From: Flavobacterium pectinovorum
GTDB lineage: Bacteria > Bacteroidota > Bacteroidia > Flavobacteriales > Flavobacteriaceae
Length of the DNA stretch: 64,000 nucleotides
Assembly (NCBI RefSeq): GCF_022802975.1
Contig: NZ_JAFEVZ010000005.1
Location: 291,445-355,444, forward strand
Reading direction: 5' to 3'
The position numbers were made by a program, and so were the translations under genes. The notes beneath the pieces are model-generated. The model was not told where the DNA came from. It saw only the letters and a program-made list of their open reading frames with translations, and did not search any database. Below, piece after piece: positions 1 to 9,159 of the stretch; the stretch's first letter is position 1, and every line of letters begins with the position of its first letter.

Positions 1-113
1 TTTAAGTTAATTATGAGAAATAAAACTATTTTTCATTAATTATCATTCCCTTTAACGGTCTATTTTTAAGACAAAAAACAAAAAAATAGTTTCCAACTCC
101 CGCAATCAATCCT

Positions 114-121
114 TATATTTG
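114..121 (+). promoter_or_regulatory. Putative -7 box (TATATTTG) for pheT
   Basis: TATATTTG matches the flavobacterial -7 consensus TAnnTTTG and lies 29 bases before the pheT ATG. The expected TTG at -33 is only approximate (TTC). Bases 1-150 otherwise hold no gene that I can see. Confidence 0.4.
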
Positions 122-150
122 TACCCTTATTCAAGAACACTGAAATTAAC

Positions 151-2571
151 ATGAAAATATCTTACAACTGGTTAAAACAATTCATTAAAACAGACTGGAC
201 ATCCGAACAAACATCTGAATTACTAACAGATTTAGGTTTGGAAGTCGAAATTGTCGAAAAATACCAATCAGTAAAAGGTGGTTTAGAAGGAGTTGTTGTA
301 GGACACGTACTTACCTGCGAAAAACATCCCGATGCAGACAGATTAAAAGTTACAACCTTAAACATTGGTTTAGAAGCTCCTATACAGGTTGTTTGTGGTG
401 CTGCAAATGTTGCTGCAGGTCAAAAAGTACCCGTTGCCACTATTGGAACCATTTTGTATGATAAAGAAGGAGCCGAATTTACTATTAAAAAAGGTAAAAT
501 TCGTGGTCAGGAAAGTCACGGAATGATTTGCGCCGAAGATGAATTAGGTCTTGGTACAGGTCATGACGGAATCATGGTTTTAGATGATGCCCTGGTTCCC
601 GGAACTCCGGCTTCAGAAGTTTTCAAAATAGCAAATGATGAAGTTTTCGAAATTGGATTAACTCCAAATCGTGCTGACGCCATGAGTCATTACGGAACTG
701 CGCGTGATTTAAGAGCAGGAATGCTGCAGCGCGGAGTTAATGTTGAATTGATTACACCTTCAGTAAGCAACTTCAGAGTTGATATGCGTACTTTAAAAAT
801 TGATGTAAGTGTCGAAGAGCCTCTTTTGGCGCCAAGATATTGCGGTGTAACAATTTCAGGTATTACGGTAGAAGAATCTCCTCTTTGGCTGAAAGACCGT
901 TTAAAAGCGATTGGATTAACACCAAAAAATAATATTGTAGACGTTACCAATTATGTTTTACATGAATTAGGACAGCCTTTACATGCATTTGATGCGGCAA
1001 AAATAAACGGAAAAGTAATTGTAAAAACACTTCCTGAAGGCACTAAATTTACTACTCTGGATGATGTTGAAAGAACATTACACAAAGAAGATTTAATGAT
1101 TTGCGACGAAAAAGGACCGCTTTGTATTGCAGGTGTTTTTGGCGGAAAAAAATCAGGTGTATCTGAAGGAACTACTTCTATATTTTTAGAAAGTGCCTAT
1201 TTTGATGCTGTTAGCGTACGTAAAACAGCCAAAAGACATCAACTCAATACAGACGCTTCATTTAGATTTGAAAGAGGAATTGACCCTACTATTACTGAAT
1301 ACGCACTAAAACGCGCAGCGCTCTTAATTCAGGAAGTAGCAGGAGGAAAAATAACATCAGATGTAATCGAAGTTTACCCTAAAAAAGTAGAAGATTTTTC
1401 TGTTTTATTGAATTTCAGCCATGTCTATAAAATCATCGGACAGCAGATACCTAAAGATACGATTAAAAAAATATTAGTTTCTTTAGATATTAAAGTCAAT
1501 AGTGTTTCTGACTCCGGCTTAGGATTAACCATTCCGGCATATAGAGTTGATGTTCAGCGTGAAATAGATGTCATAGAAGAGATTTTGAGAGTTTACGGAT
1601 ACAACAACATTGACTTCTCTAAAAAATTTAATGCAACAGTTTCAAATTCGCCAAGAACTGAAGACTATAAAGTACAAAATGTAATTGCATCACAATTAAA
1701 CTCGCAAGGTTTTCATGAAATGATGGCCAATTCTTTAACAACGGCTGCTTACGCAAAATTGTCGACTGCATTAAAAGAAGAGCACAATGTTACGATGCTG
1801 AATCCGTTGAGCAGTGATTTATCAACGATGCGTCAGTCTTTATTATTCTCAGGTTTAGAGGCAATTTCATACAACATCAACCGAAGAAGTTCAGATTTAA
1901 AACTGTTTGAATTCGGGAAAACATACCATAAATATCTAAATGGTTATGAAGAACACAAACATTTAAGCTTGTTAATTTCCGGAAACAGAAATAAAGAAAG
2001 CTGGACAAATCCACAAAAAACAACTGATTTCTTTTTATTAAAAGGATATGTAACAGGAATTTTAAACCGTTTAGGAATTGATAAAATTTCGAATGCTCCC
2101 GTACAATCTGATATTTTTTCAGAAGGAACTTCAATTTGCTATAACAACGACACTTTGGTTGAAATGGGAGTTGTCAAAAAATCCATTTTGAAACATTTCG
2201 GAATAAAACAAGATGTTTATTATGCAGATTTTAATTGGGATTTGGTGCTAAAAATAATCACAGGAAAAATTAAATATTCTGAAATCCCTAAATACCCTGA
2301 AGTTCGCAGAGATTTAGCTTTACTAATTGATCAGAATACCACATACGAAAGCATTTATAACTTAGCCAAACAGACCGAAAAATCTCTTCTGAAAGATGTT
2401 AATCTGTTTGATGTTTATGAAGGCGACAAACTTCCGGAAGGCAAAAAATCGTATGCATTGAGTTTTACAATTCAGGATAATACAAAGACACTGACAGATA
2501 CACAAATTGATAAAATCATGTCAAAACTCCAACAGACTTTTGAAAATCAGCTTGGAGCAAGTTTGAGATAA
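151..2571 (+). CDS. pheT: Phenylalanine--tRNA ligase beta subunit
   Basis: Forms the alpha2-beta2 cytoplasmic enzyme that charges tRNA-Phe with phenylalanine using ATP. The 806-residue length is right for a full-length bacterial beta subunit. Domains read in order: an EMAP/tRNA-binding OB fold at about 40-150 (with GHVLTCEKHPDADRLKV), the B3/B4 editing region at about 210-390, the B5 domain at about 405-475, the catalytic-like core, and a C-terminal FDX-ACB anticodon-binding domain at about 710-805 (YPEVRRDLALLID). The first ATG follows an A-rich leader without a Shine-Dalgarno sequence. pheS is not in the window, so the subunits are probably unlinked. A strong hairpin follows the stop. Confidence 0.98.
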   Translation: MKISYNWLKQFIKTDWTSEQTSELLTDLGLEVEIVEKYQSVKGGLEGVVVGHVLTCEKHPDADRLKVTTLNIGLEAPIQVVCGAANVAAGQKVPVATIGTILYDKEGAEFTIKKGKIRGQESHGMICAEDELGLGTGHDGIMVLDDALVPGTPASEVFKIANDEVFEIGLTPNRADAMSHYGTARDLRAGMLQRGVNVELITPSVSNFRVDMRTLKIDVSVEEPLLAPRYCGVTISGITVEESPLWLKDRLKAIGLTPKNNIVDVTNYVLHELGQPLHAFDAAKINGKVIVKTLPEGTKFTTLDDVERTLHKEDLMICDEKGPLCIAGVFGGKKSGVSEGTTSIFLESAYFDAVSVRKTAKRHQLNTDASFRFERGIDPTITEYALKRAALLIQEVAGGKITSDVIEVYPKKVEDFSVLLNFSHVYKIIGQQIPKDTIKKILVSLDIKVNSVSDSGLGLTIPAYRVDVQREIDVIEEILRVYGYNNIDFSKKFNATVSNSPRTEDYKVQNVIASQLNSQGFHEMMANSLTTAAYAKLSTALKEEHNVTMLNPLSSDLSTMRQSLLFSGLEAISYNINRRSSDLKLFEFGKTYHKYLNGYEEHKHLSLLISGNRNKESWTNPQKTTDFFLLKGYVTGILNRLGIDKISNAPVQSDIFSEGTSICYNNDTLVEMGVVKKSILKHFGIKQDVYYADFNWDLVLKIITGKIKYSEIPKYPEVRRDLALLIDQNTTYESIYNLAKQTEKSLLKDVNLFDVYEGDKLPEGKKSYALSFTIQDNTKTLTDTQIDKIMSKLQQTFENQLGASLR

Positions 2572-2582
2572 GATAATAACAC

Positions 2583-2614
2583 AAAAAAACACCAGCAATA
2601 CTGGTGTTTTTTTT
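2583..2614. terminator. Bidirectional rho-independent terminator, pheT / DUF808
   Basis: A 10-bp stem (AAAACACCAG / CTGGTGTTTT) with a five-base loop has an A run on one side and a T run on the other. It can end pheT on the plus strand and the convergent DUF808 gene on the minus strand. Confidence 0.85.
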
Positions 2615-2633
2615 ATCTATATTTTGTCTCGGG

Positions 2634-3512
2634 TTAGCCTTTTTTGAAAAGTTTTTTAAACAAATTCACCAATACTAAAACAACAAATCCTAAAACAAGT
2701 CCTGTTACAAATTCTTTTAGTATGGAAGGAAGTTGAATACCTTCAGATAAATGATGAAAGAATGGAATATAATGTACAAAAATACCTCCGGCAACTAATA
2801 ATAATGCAATAGTGCCAATTACAGTTAAGCTTTTTATAACCAACGGCAGCGCTTTTACTAAAACAGTACCAATAAGTTTAGATATACTTTTTTCTCTTTT
2901 GCTAAATTTAATAAGTTTATAACCAGCCTCATCCATTCTCACAATAAGGGCAACAATACCATAAACACCGATAGTTGCAATTAATGCAATTATTGAAGTT
3001 ACAACAATTTGCTGCATCAAAGGCTCTTCAATCACCGTACCCAAAGCAATAATTACAATTTCTACTGATAATATAAAATCGGTTATGATGGCAGATTTTA
3101 TTTTCCCTTTTTCCATTGCCAAAATTTCTTCTTCAGTAAAAGTTTCTTCTGTTATTCCTTCTGACTCTTCATGTGAATGAGGAAATACAAATTCGTAGAT
3201 TTTTTCAGCTCCTTCGTAGGCCAAAAATAATCCACCAAGAACCAAAATTACAATAATTGCAACGGGTAAAAAGGCACTTAATAAAAAGGCAATCGGCAGA
3301 ATAATGATTTTATTAAGAAGTGAGCCTTTACTAATTGCCCAAAGTACAGGAAGCTCTCTTGAAGAAGCAAATCCAGAAGCTTTCTCTGCATTTACGGCTA
3401 AATCATCGCCTAAAATTCCGGCTGTTTTTTTTGCTGCCACTTTACTCATTACTGCAACATCATCCATAATTGCTGCGATATCATCTAATAGTACGAAAAA
3501 ACCTGATGCCAT
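2634..3512 (-). CDS. DUF808 family inner-membrane protein (YedI-like)
   Basis: A 292-residue integral membrane protein that I read as the DUF808/YedI family, whose function is unknown. The start MASGFFVLLDDIAAIMDDVA is characteristic, as is the VAAKKTAGILGDDLAVNA stretch that follows. Several hydrophobic segments are visible (about 70-100, 140-160, 170-195, 215-245 and 265-290), with a charged loop at about 110-135 rich in His and Glu. It converges with pheT over a shared terminator and appears to be monocistronic. The family call rests on the N-terminal signature and topology; no catalytic residues are apparent. Confidence 0.85.
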   Translation of the reverse strand: MASGFFVLLDDIAAIMDDVAVMSKVAAKKTAGILGDDLAVNAEKASGFASSRELPVLWAISKGSLLNKIIILPIAFLLSAFLPVAIIVILVLGGLFLAYEGAEKIYEFVFPHSHEESEGITEETFTEEEILAMEKGKIKSAIITDFILSVEIVIIALGTVIEEPLMQQIVVTSIIALIATIGVYGIVALIVRMDEAGYKLIKFSKREKSISKLIGTVLVKALPLVIKSLTVIGTIALLLVAGGIFVHYIPFFHHLSEGIQLPSILKEFVTGLVLGFVVLVLVNLFKKLFKKG

Positions 3513-3594
3513 TATATTTTGCTTTTTTTTAATGTTAGTGGTGCGAATCTACTACTTTTTATCCTATTTTTTTAAACGAAATCGGATTTTAATT

Positions 3595-3714
3595 TTAACT
3601 GCACTGCCCTAACAAAAACCAAAGAATTATAAAAACGATTATAGTACCAAAACATCCTCCTCCTAATTTTTTTGCACCGTATCCGGCCAGCAATCCTCTA
3701 AATATATTGTTCAT
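3595..3714 (-). CDS. Small 39-residue single-span membrane peptide
   Basis: A short reading frame starts at an ATG preceded by an A-rich leader. It encodes a basic glycine-rich N-terminus (LLAGYGAKKLGGG) followed by one hydrophobic helix (CFGTIIVFIILWFLLGQ) and stops after Cys-Ser. This is what a small inner-membrane protein with a positive-inside N-terminus should look like. I do not recognise a characterised family. Such peptides are easily missed because of their length. It lies upstream of the DUF808 gene on the same strand, 82 bases away. Confidence 0.6.
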   Translation of the reverse strand: MNNIFRGLLAGYGAKKLGGGCFGTIIVFIILWFLLGQCS

Positions 3715-3810
3715 AATGTTTGTTTTAAGTTACTGTAAAGATCAACATACCAAGAGTCTTTTTATTTATATGAATTTTAGAAAAAGTTTCATTATTTACG
3801 GATTTAATCT

Positions 3811-3844
3811 AAAAAAAATCACCAACTTTTGATTGGTGATTTTC
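3811..3844 (-). terminator. Rho-independent terminator of the LRR/CTD gene pair
   Basis: The stem AATCACCAA / TTGGTGATT has a seven-base loop, and the minus-strand transcript continues into a U run (A8 on the plus strand). It lies about 25 bases after the stop of the LRR protein gene. Confidence 0.8.
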
Positions 3845-3868
3845 TTAGTTTATTAAAATAATTATGAA

Positions 3869-4900
3869 TTAATCTGTTGTAACAATATTACCTTTGCTTA
3901 TTAAAGTAGCTTTATCTGTAATCCCTTGTCCTGTTGGAGGAGCAGCTGGATTTTGATTGTGCAGCTCAATATAATTTTGTTGAGAAGTTAGATTTAGCAG
4001 TCTGCTTAAAATTAAATTAACCTGAGAACTTGGGAGCGCATTATGCCTAAAACTAATCCCTTCAGAATTACGAACAAAAGATAATGATGGCAAATCAATA
4101 GACGTTAAAAGAGGGTTAAGCCTAAAAGAAAGTTCCTTTGATTTAGTTAGTAAAGGGAAAGAAATAGAGGTCAAAGAGGCATTATTTGAAATATTAGCAT
4201 TATCACCATGTACTACTTTTATGGCTGGAAATAAAATTGAATTGACCTTTTCGTTATTTTCTATATGTAAGTCATTATAAACTTCTGTAAGACTATTTAA
4301 ATTTATAGTAACTAATTTTAAATTATCGCTTATATTCAAATCTATTAAACTTTTTACCTGACTTAGATCTAAAGTTGTCAAATTAGTTGTGCCATTGACA
4401 TATATATTTTCTGTATTAGGCCCAAACTCCGCTGCTATTTTCGCCGTAGCTTGTGCATCTGTAATATCTCCCGTTAATACGATACTCGTTTTACCCGGGT
4501 TTTGACTGCTTCCAGCATATAAGGCGTATGGAACACTTAAAAGCTGACTTGTACCACTGATAGTGTAATTACTTCCTCCTGTTGGGTCAATTTCGGTTTT
4601 AATAAAATGAGAACCGGCTCCCCAATTTATACCTGCAAAAGTTCCGTTGACTGGTGTTCCTCCACCTATTTCTATTGTTGCTAATCCGTTATTATTCGTG
4701 GTGGTGGTTTGTGTTTCAACATAAGAAGCCGTGCCACTTGCTGAACCTAATAAAATACTACTTTTTATACTTACCAAGGTATTTGCAACTAATGTCCCGT
4801 CTGTTTTACGAATAACAGATTGATAACTCATTTTCTGTGGGGCCTGCGCAAATAAAACAGTAAAAGAACTTAATAATAATGCAAGAGTAATTTTTTTCAT
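3869..4900 (-). CDS. Secreted protein with BspA-like leucine-rich repeats
   Basis: A 343-residue exported protein with a clear signal peptide (MKKITLALLLSSFTVLFAQA). Residues about 20-135 resemble the N-terminal region of Bacteroidetes surface proteins that begin PQKMSYQSVIRKTDG and carry a YALYAG motif; this is related to phage-tail-collar-like secreted proteins. Residues about 140-340 hold irregular leucine-rich repeats with LTSISFPLL and LTSIDLPSL type units, as in BspA-like LRRs. No T9SS C-terminal sorting domain is visible, so its export beyond the periplasm is unclear. It is the second gene of a unit with a short CTD protein 21 bases upstream. Function is not known; adhesion is only a possibility. 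Confidence 0.75.
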   Translation of the reverse strand: MKKITLALLLSSFTVLFAQAPQKMSYQSVIRKTDGTLVANTLVSIKSSILLGSASGTASYVETQTTTTNNNGLATIEIGGGTPVNGTFAGINWGAGSHFIKTEIDPTGGSNYTISGTSQLLSVPYALYAGSSQNPGKTSIVLTGDITDAQATAKIAAEFGPNTENIYVNGTTNLTTLDLSQVKSLIDLNISDNLKLVTINLNSLTEVYNDLHIENNEKVNSILFPAIKVVHGDNANISNNASLTSISFPLLTKSKELSFRLNPLLTSIDLPSLSFVRNSEGISFRHNALPSSQVNLILSRLLNLTSQQNYIELHNQNPAAPPTGQGITDKATLISKGNIVTTD

Positions 4901-4921
4901 ATATATTCTACGATTTAATTG

Positions 4922-5410
4922 TTATTTTTTTATGATTTTAAAAGTTTTTATTGTTTTGTTACCATTATTTATTACCAGAAAATAAATTCCCTCATTCAAT
5001 CCATGCATGGGTACTGTTGTTTCAGAAGATGTTATTTTCAAATTTCCAGATACCTTTTTTCCGCTGATATCGAATAAATTATACGATAATTCATTCCATT
5101 TATCAGCTGATACAACTAAATTAAGCAGATCAATAGTAGGATTTGGATATGCAGTCATTGCCAGATTAATATCAGGAAATTCATTTTCTCCTAACGTAGT
5201 TATCTCATAAGGTTGTTGAATACCTTGCAAAACATATCCATCAGACCCGGATAAACCTGTATAAACTGTTTGTCCAATTGAATAACTCGCTGTACCTCCT
5301 GTTCCGGTGGTATTTCCTCCTGCAACCACTACGCTCTCTTGCGAATAACTGCTTACAAATGAAATACTGGTAATAAATAAAATAAAAAAAGTTTGTTGGT
5401 TTCCTTTCAT
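4922..5410 (-). CDS. Short T9SS type A sorting domain protein
   Basis: A 162-residue protein with a hydrophobic signal (FFILFITSISFVSSYS), a small repeat-like segment (GGNTTGTGGTASYSIGQ and VYTGLSGSDGYVLQGIQQPY) and a C-terminal type A sorting domain from about residue 85. The domain is marked by YPNPTIDLLNL, then SYNLFDISGK, then LNEGIYFLVI and a basic end KTFKIIKK. Proteins of this build are taken through the type IX system and the domain is removed. Very little remains apart from signal and sorting parts, so it may be a small surface protein. It leads the unit with the downstream LRR gene. A possible -7 box (TATATTTG, minus strand) lies at 5498-5505. Confidence 0.85.
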   Translation of the reverse strand: MKGNQQTFFILFITSISFVSSYSQESVVVAGGNTTGTGGTASYSIGQTVYTGLSGSDGYVLQGIQQPYEITTLGENEFPDINLAMTAYPNPTIDLLNLVVSADKWNELSYNLFDISGKKVSGNLKITSSETTVPMHGLNEGIYFLVINNGNKTIKTFKIIKK

Positions 5411-5537
5411 ATAATTGATTTAATAGTGAATTATTTACTTATCAAGATTTCATTTTATTCATTAAATTAAAGGTGAATTCAATCTAAAATCTTAATTCAA
5501 ATATATATTAATTCTTACATTAAAATCTTGCTATAGA

Positions 5538-5567
5538 ACAAAAAAACACCAGCTTTAGAACTGGTGC
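5538..5567 (-). terminator. Rho-independent terminator of clpB
   Basis: Minus-strand stem CACCAG / CTGGTG with an eight-base loop is followed by seven U residues, 26 bases after the clpB stop codon. Confidence 0.8.
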
Positions 5568-5592
5568 TCCCAAACTATTAAAAACTAAGCTT

Positions 5593-8199
5593 TTACTTCA
5601 CTGCTTCTGCAGTTTGATTTCTAAAAACCAATTTACCATCAAACGCATCGATTAAAATAATACTATCAGTAGTAATATTTCCAGCCAGTATTTCTTTCGA
5701 TAACTGGTTTAAAACCTCACGTTGAATTACTCGTTTTACCGGTCTTGCACCAAACTCAGGATCATAACCTTTATCTGAAAGATATTTAATTCCTTCCGGA
5801 GTTGCATCCATTGTAATACCTTGCAATGCCAGCATTTTACTAACACTCTTAAGCTGTAAACTCACAATTCTCGAAATGTTGTCGACTGTTAACGGCGTAA
5901 ACATTACAATTTCATCGATACGGTTTATAAATTCCGGACGAACAGTTTGTTTCAACAAGCCAAGAACTTCTACTTTTGCAGCTTCTGTTGCGGCTTCGAC
6001 ACCGCCTTTTAGATTCTCAAATTTCTCTTGTATAATCTGACTTCCCATATTAGATGTCATGATGATAATCGTGTTTTTAAAATCGGCCAGACGACCTTTG
6101 TTATCAGTCAATCGACCTTCATCCAAAACCTGTAATAAAATATTGAAAGTATCCGGATGCGCTTTTTCGATCTCATCAAGCAAAATTACCGAATATGGTT
6201 TTCTACGTACCGCTTCTGTCAATTGACCACCTTCATCATATCCTACATATCCCGGAGGAGCACCAACCAAACGGCTCACACTGTGGCGCTCCTGATACTC
6301 ACTCATATCGATACGGGTCATGGCATTTTCATCATCAAAAAGATATTCAGCCAAAGCTTTTGCCAACTCTGTTTTACCAACTCCTGTTGTTCCGAGGAAT
6401 AAAAACGTTCCAACCGGTTTTTTCATATCCTGTAATCCTGCACGGCTTCTGCGAACAGCATCACTTACTGCTTCAATCGCTTCTTCCTGCCCCACTACTC
6501 TTCTATGCAGTTCTTCTTCAAGATGCAGCAGTTTTTCTCTTTCGGTCTGAAGCATTTTCATCACCGGAATCCCTGTCCATTTTGCCACTACTTCTGCAAT
6601 ATCTTCGCGGGTAACTTCTTCTTTAATTAAAGAATTTCCGGATTGATATTCTTGTAATTGCTTTTGTAAAGTATCCAGACGCTCCTGAGCTTCTTTTATT
6701 TTTCCATAACGAATTTCAGCTACTTTTCCGTAATCACCTTCACGCTCTGCACGCTCAGCTTCGTGTTTAAAATCTTCTATTTCTAATTTTACTGCCTGAA
6801 CTCCATCTACAACATCTTTTTCAGTTTTCCATTTGGTGTAAATTACGTTGCGTTCTTCTTTCAGATTTGCCAAATCCATACGCAGGATTTTAAGTTTGCT
6901 TTCTTCTTTTTCGCGTTTGATCGCTTCAATTTCGATTTCCAACTGCATAATCTTACGATCCAAAACATCTAATTCTTCCGGTTTAGAGTTGATTTCCATA
7001 CGCAATTTTGAAGCAGCTTCGTCCATTAAATCGATAGCTTTATCCGGTAAAAAACGATTCGTAATATAACGTTGCGAAAGTTCAACCGCAGCAATAATTG
7101 CCTCATCTTTTATCTGAACCTTATGGTGTGTTTCATATTTTTCCTTGATTCCACGCAAAATCGAAATCGCACTTTCCGTATCCGGTTCATCTACTAATAC
7201 CTTTTGAAAACGACGCTCCAGGGCTTTATCTTTTTCAAAATATTTTTGATATTCATCTAAAGTCGTCGCTCCAATTGCTCTTAATTCCCCACGAGCCAAA
7301 GCTGGTTTAAGGATATTTGCTGCATCCATAGCACCTTCACCTCCGCCTGCGCCTACAAGCGTGTGAATCTCATCTATAAACAAAACGATATCTCCTTCGG
7401 CAGCTGTAACTTCTTTTACTACTGACTTTAATCTTTCTTCGAATTCCCCTTTATATTTTGCACCGGCAATCAATGCTCCCATATCTAAAGAAAAAACGAT
7501 TTTATCTTTTAAATTTTCCGGTACATCGCCATCAACAATTCTGTGTGCTAAACCTTCTGCAATAGCTGTTTTACCAACCCCTGGCTCACCCACCAGCATC
7601 GGATTGTTTTTGGTTCTTCGGGTAAGGATTTGCAATACACGGCGAATTTCTTCATCACGGCCAATAACCGGATCCAGTTTTCCTGTACTTGCTAATTGGT
7701 TTAAATTTTTAGCATATTTATTTAAAGCATTATAAGTTTCCTCTGCAGAAGCCGAAGTCACTCTTTCGCCTTTTCGAAGCTCTTCAATAGTAGCTTTTAA
7801 AGCTTTTCCGGTTACACCCTGATCTTTTAAAATTTGTGCAACTTTGTTTTTTGAATCAAAAATGGCTAAAATTAAATGTTCGATCGAAACGTATTCATCG
7901 TTCATTTTCTGAGCAATAATTTCGGCTTCATTCAAAGCTTTATTGGCATCTCTCGAAAGTACAATATCGCCTCCTGAAACTTTTGGAAAGCTTTGAATTG
8001 TCGAGTCTAAAATTTGTAAAAACAACGGCACATTTACGTTAAGTTTTTTCAAAATAAAGGGTGCAACATTTTCATCAACCTCAAAAATGGCTTTAAAAAT
8101 GTGTTCATTTTCTATTTGTTGTTGTCCATATCGCTGCGCCAATTGCTGGGATAGCTGAATGGCTTCCTGAGATTTTGTTGTAAATTTATTTATGTTCAT
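5593..8199 (-). CDS. clpB: ATP-dependent disaggregase chaperone ClpB
   Basis: Cytosolic Hsp100 hexamer that works with DnaK to pull proteins out of aggregates after heat stress. The 868 residues match the usual length. An N-terminal Clp repeat domain (about 1-145) leads into AAA-1 with Walker A GEPGVGKTAIAEG near residue 205 and Walker B VLFIDEIHTLVGAG. The long charged coiled-coil M-domain at about 400-525 separates ClpB from ClpA and ClpC. AAA-2 has Walker A GTTGVGKTELAKA near 605 and the pore loop GYVGYDEGG. No ClpP-binding tripeptide is evident. The gene stands alone, divergent from ytxJ, with its own terminator. Confidence 0.98.
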   Translation of the reverse strand: MNINKFTTKSQEAIQLSQQLAQRYGQQQIENEHIFKAIFEVDENVAPFILKKLNVNVPLFLQILDSTIQSFPKVSGGDIVLSRDANKALNEAEIIAQKMNDEYVSIEHLILAIFDSKNKVAQILKDQGVTGKALKATIEELRKGERVTSASAEETYNALNKYAKNLNQLASTGKLDPVIGRDEEIRRVLQILTRRTKNNPMLVGEPGVGKTAIAEGLAHRIVDGDVPENLKDKIVFSLDMGALIAGAKYKGEFEERLKSVVKEVTAAEGDIVLFIDEIHTLVGAGGGEGAMDAANILKPALARGELRAIGATTLDEYQKYFEKDKALERRFQKVLVDEPDTESAISILRGIKEKYETHHKVQIKDEAIIAAVELSQRYITNRFLPDKAIDLMDEAASKLRMEINSKPEELDVLDRKIMQLEIEIEAIKREKEESKLKILRMDLANLKEERNVIYTKWKTEKDVVDGVQAVKLEIEDFKHEAERAEREGDYGKVAEIRYGKIKEAQERLDTLQKQLQEYQSGNSLIKEEVTREDIAEVVAKWTGIPVMKMLQTEREKLLHLEEELHRRVVGQEEAIEAVSDAVRRSRAGLQDMKKPVGTFLFLGTTGVGKTELAKALAEYLFDDENAMTRIDMSEYQERHSVSRLVGAPPGYVGYDEGGQLTEAVRRKPYSVILLDEIEKAHPDTFNILLQVLDEGRLTDNKGRLADFKNTIIIMTSNMGSQIIQEKFENLKGGVEAATEAAKVEVLGLLKQTVRPEFINRIDEIVMFTPLTVDNISRIVSLQLKSVSKMLALQGITMDATPEGIKYLSDKGYDPEFGARPVKRVIQREVLNQLSKEILAGNITTDSIILIDAFDGKLVFRNQTAEAVK

Positions 8200-8294
8200 T
8201 TTTTGTATGATTTAAGTTTTCTTTATTTTTTAATTTGACAATTGATACCATTAAAATTAGATTTACCGGATCCTGTTTTTAATTTTAAATGATA

Positions 8295-8302
8295 TAACTT
8301 TG
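8295..8302 (+). promoter_or_regulatory. Putative -7 box (TAACTTTG) for ytxJ
   Basis: TAACTTTG fits TAnnTTTG and lies in the clpB-ytxJ divergent region about 105 bases before the ytxJ ATG. No convincing TTG occurs at the right spacing, so this is weak. Confidence 0.3.
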
Positions 8303-8408
8303 CTGAAACATTCAAAATATATTCCATATTAAAATCACAGACAAAATGACATTATTTATAGTTTTTTAGTCAAAAATTAACGTCAAAAAGTCACAAAACA
8401 AGTCAAAT

Positions 8409-8798
8409 ATGAGTTTTTTCAATTCAATCTTCGGAAATTCAGAGAGTACAGACTCTCCTAAAAGCAATATAAACTGGACAGAATTAACTGACCTGTTACA
8501 GTTACAGGAAATTGAAGCAATATCGAATGAAAAGCCTGTCGTAATTTTCAAACACAGTACACGATGCAGTATCAGTCGAATGGCTCTGAAACAGTTTGAG
8601 CGCAAATTTGATCTGAATGATACTGTCGAACCTTATTTTCTCGATTTGATTGCGCACCGTGATGTTTCTAATGAAATTGCAAGAAGATTTAATGTATATC
8701 ACGAATCCCCGCAATTAATTTTAATCAAAAATGGAAAAGCTGTTTATGATGTTTCACACAGCGATATTGATGCAGAAGCGCTCAAAAACAAACTTTAA
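8409..8798 (+). CDS. ytxJ: Bacillithiol system redox-active protein YtxJ
   Basis: A thioredoxin-fold protein of 129 residues assigned to the YtxJ/BrxC family, thought to remove bacillithiol from mixed disulfides on cytosolic proteins. The single active-site cysteine is Cys53 in KHSTRCSISRMAL, the family signature where the second thioredoxin cysteine is replaced. A cis-Pro region (YHESPQLILIKNGKAVYD) and the C-terminal helix follow. Many Bacteroidetes make bacillithiol, so the gene fits the host. It is divergent from clpB and seems monocistronic; a large inverted repeat lies downstream. The family call is firm; the substrate is not known. Confidence 0.9.
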   Translation: MSFFNSIFGNSESTDSPKSNINWTELTDLLQLQEIEAISNEKPVVIFKHSTRCSISRMALKQFERKFDLNDTVEPYFLDLIAHRDVSNEIARRFNVYHESPQLILIKNGKAVYDVSHSDIDAEALKNKL

Positions 8799-8904
8799 AT
8801 TCATTAAATACTCTCTTAGAGATCGTTTACTAAAAAAATTGAATTTCAATTAAATTAAATATAAATTCCTAAGCCGTTGGGTTTAATTAGTTTTTGATGA
8901 TAAT

Positions 8905-9031
8905 TTTTCGTCAGTTAGAGTGTTTTTCGATAGAAAATTCTATCGAGAACAGAAAAATTAGCATTAAAAAAGGTTCTCGATACTTTTTTTGTTCCGTTTC
9001 TCTACACAAAAAACACTCGAACTGACGTTTT
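8905..9031. repeat. Nested palindromic intergenic element (about 125 bp)
   Basis: The outer arms are 8909-8927 (CGTCAGTTAGAGTGTTTTT) and 9009-9027, complementary except at one base. Inside lie a perfect palindrome at 8928-8945 (CGATAGAA, two bases, TTCTATCG) and a second pair, TATCGAGAAC at 8941-8950 with GTTCTCGATA at 8973-8982. No reading frame fits it. It fills the 361-bp gap between ytxJ and the OstA-like gene. The nested structure suggests a dispersed REP-like element; copy number cannot be seen from one window. Confidence 0.75.
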
Positions 9032-9159
9032 TAATAATTACATCCATTTAATAATTCTAACTAACGGGTTAAATTTCTATTCGCAGATGCATTATAAATA
9101 AATCTTAATATCGACTCAGGTTGCTCCCTTTTTCATAAATTTGACAAAAATTAAATCAA

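Noticed and set aside
3304..3612. 102-codon plus-strand frame opposite the DUF808 gene
   Set aside because: It lies almost wholly antisense to the well-supported DUF808 start region, has no family features and is a codon-bias shadow.
6195..6614. 139-codon plus-strand frame antisense to clpB
   Set aside because: The clpB protein is intact and conserved here; the antisense frame is His/Leu/Ser-rich and resembles no protein.
8200..8408. Shared heat-shock motif between clpB and htpG
   Set aside because: Both regions contain TTGTCA and TGGTAT words, but the order and spacing differ, so a common site is not supported.
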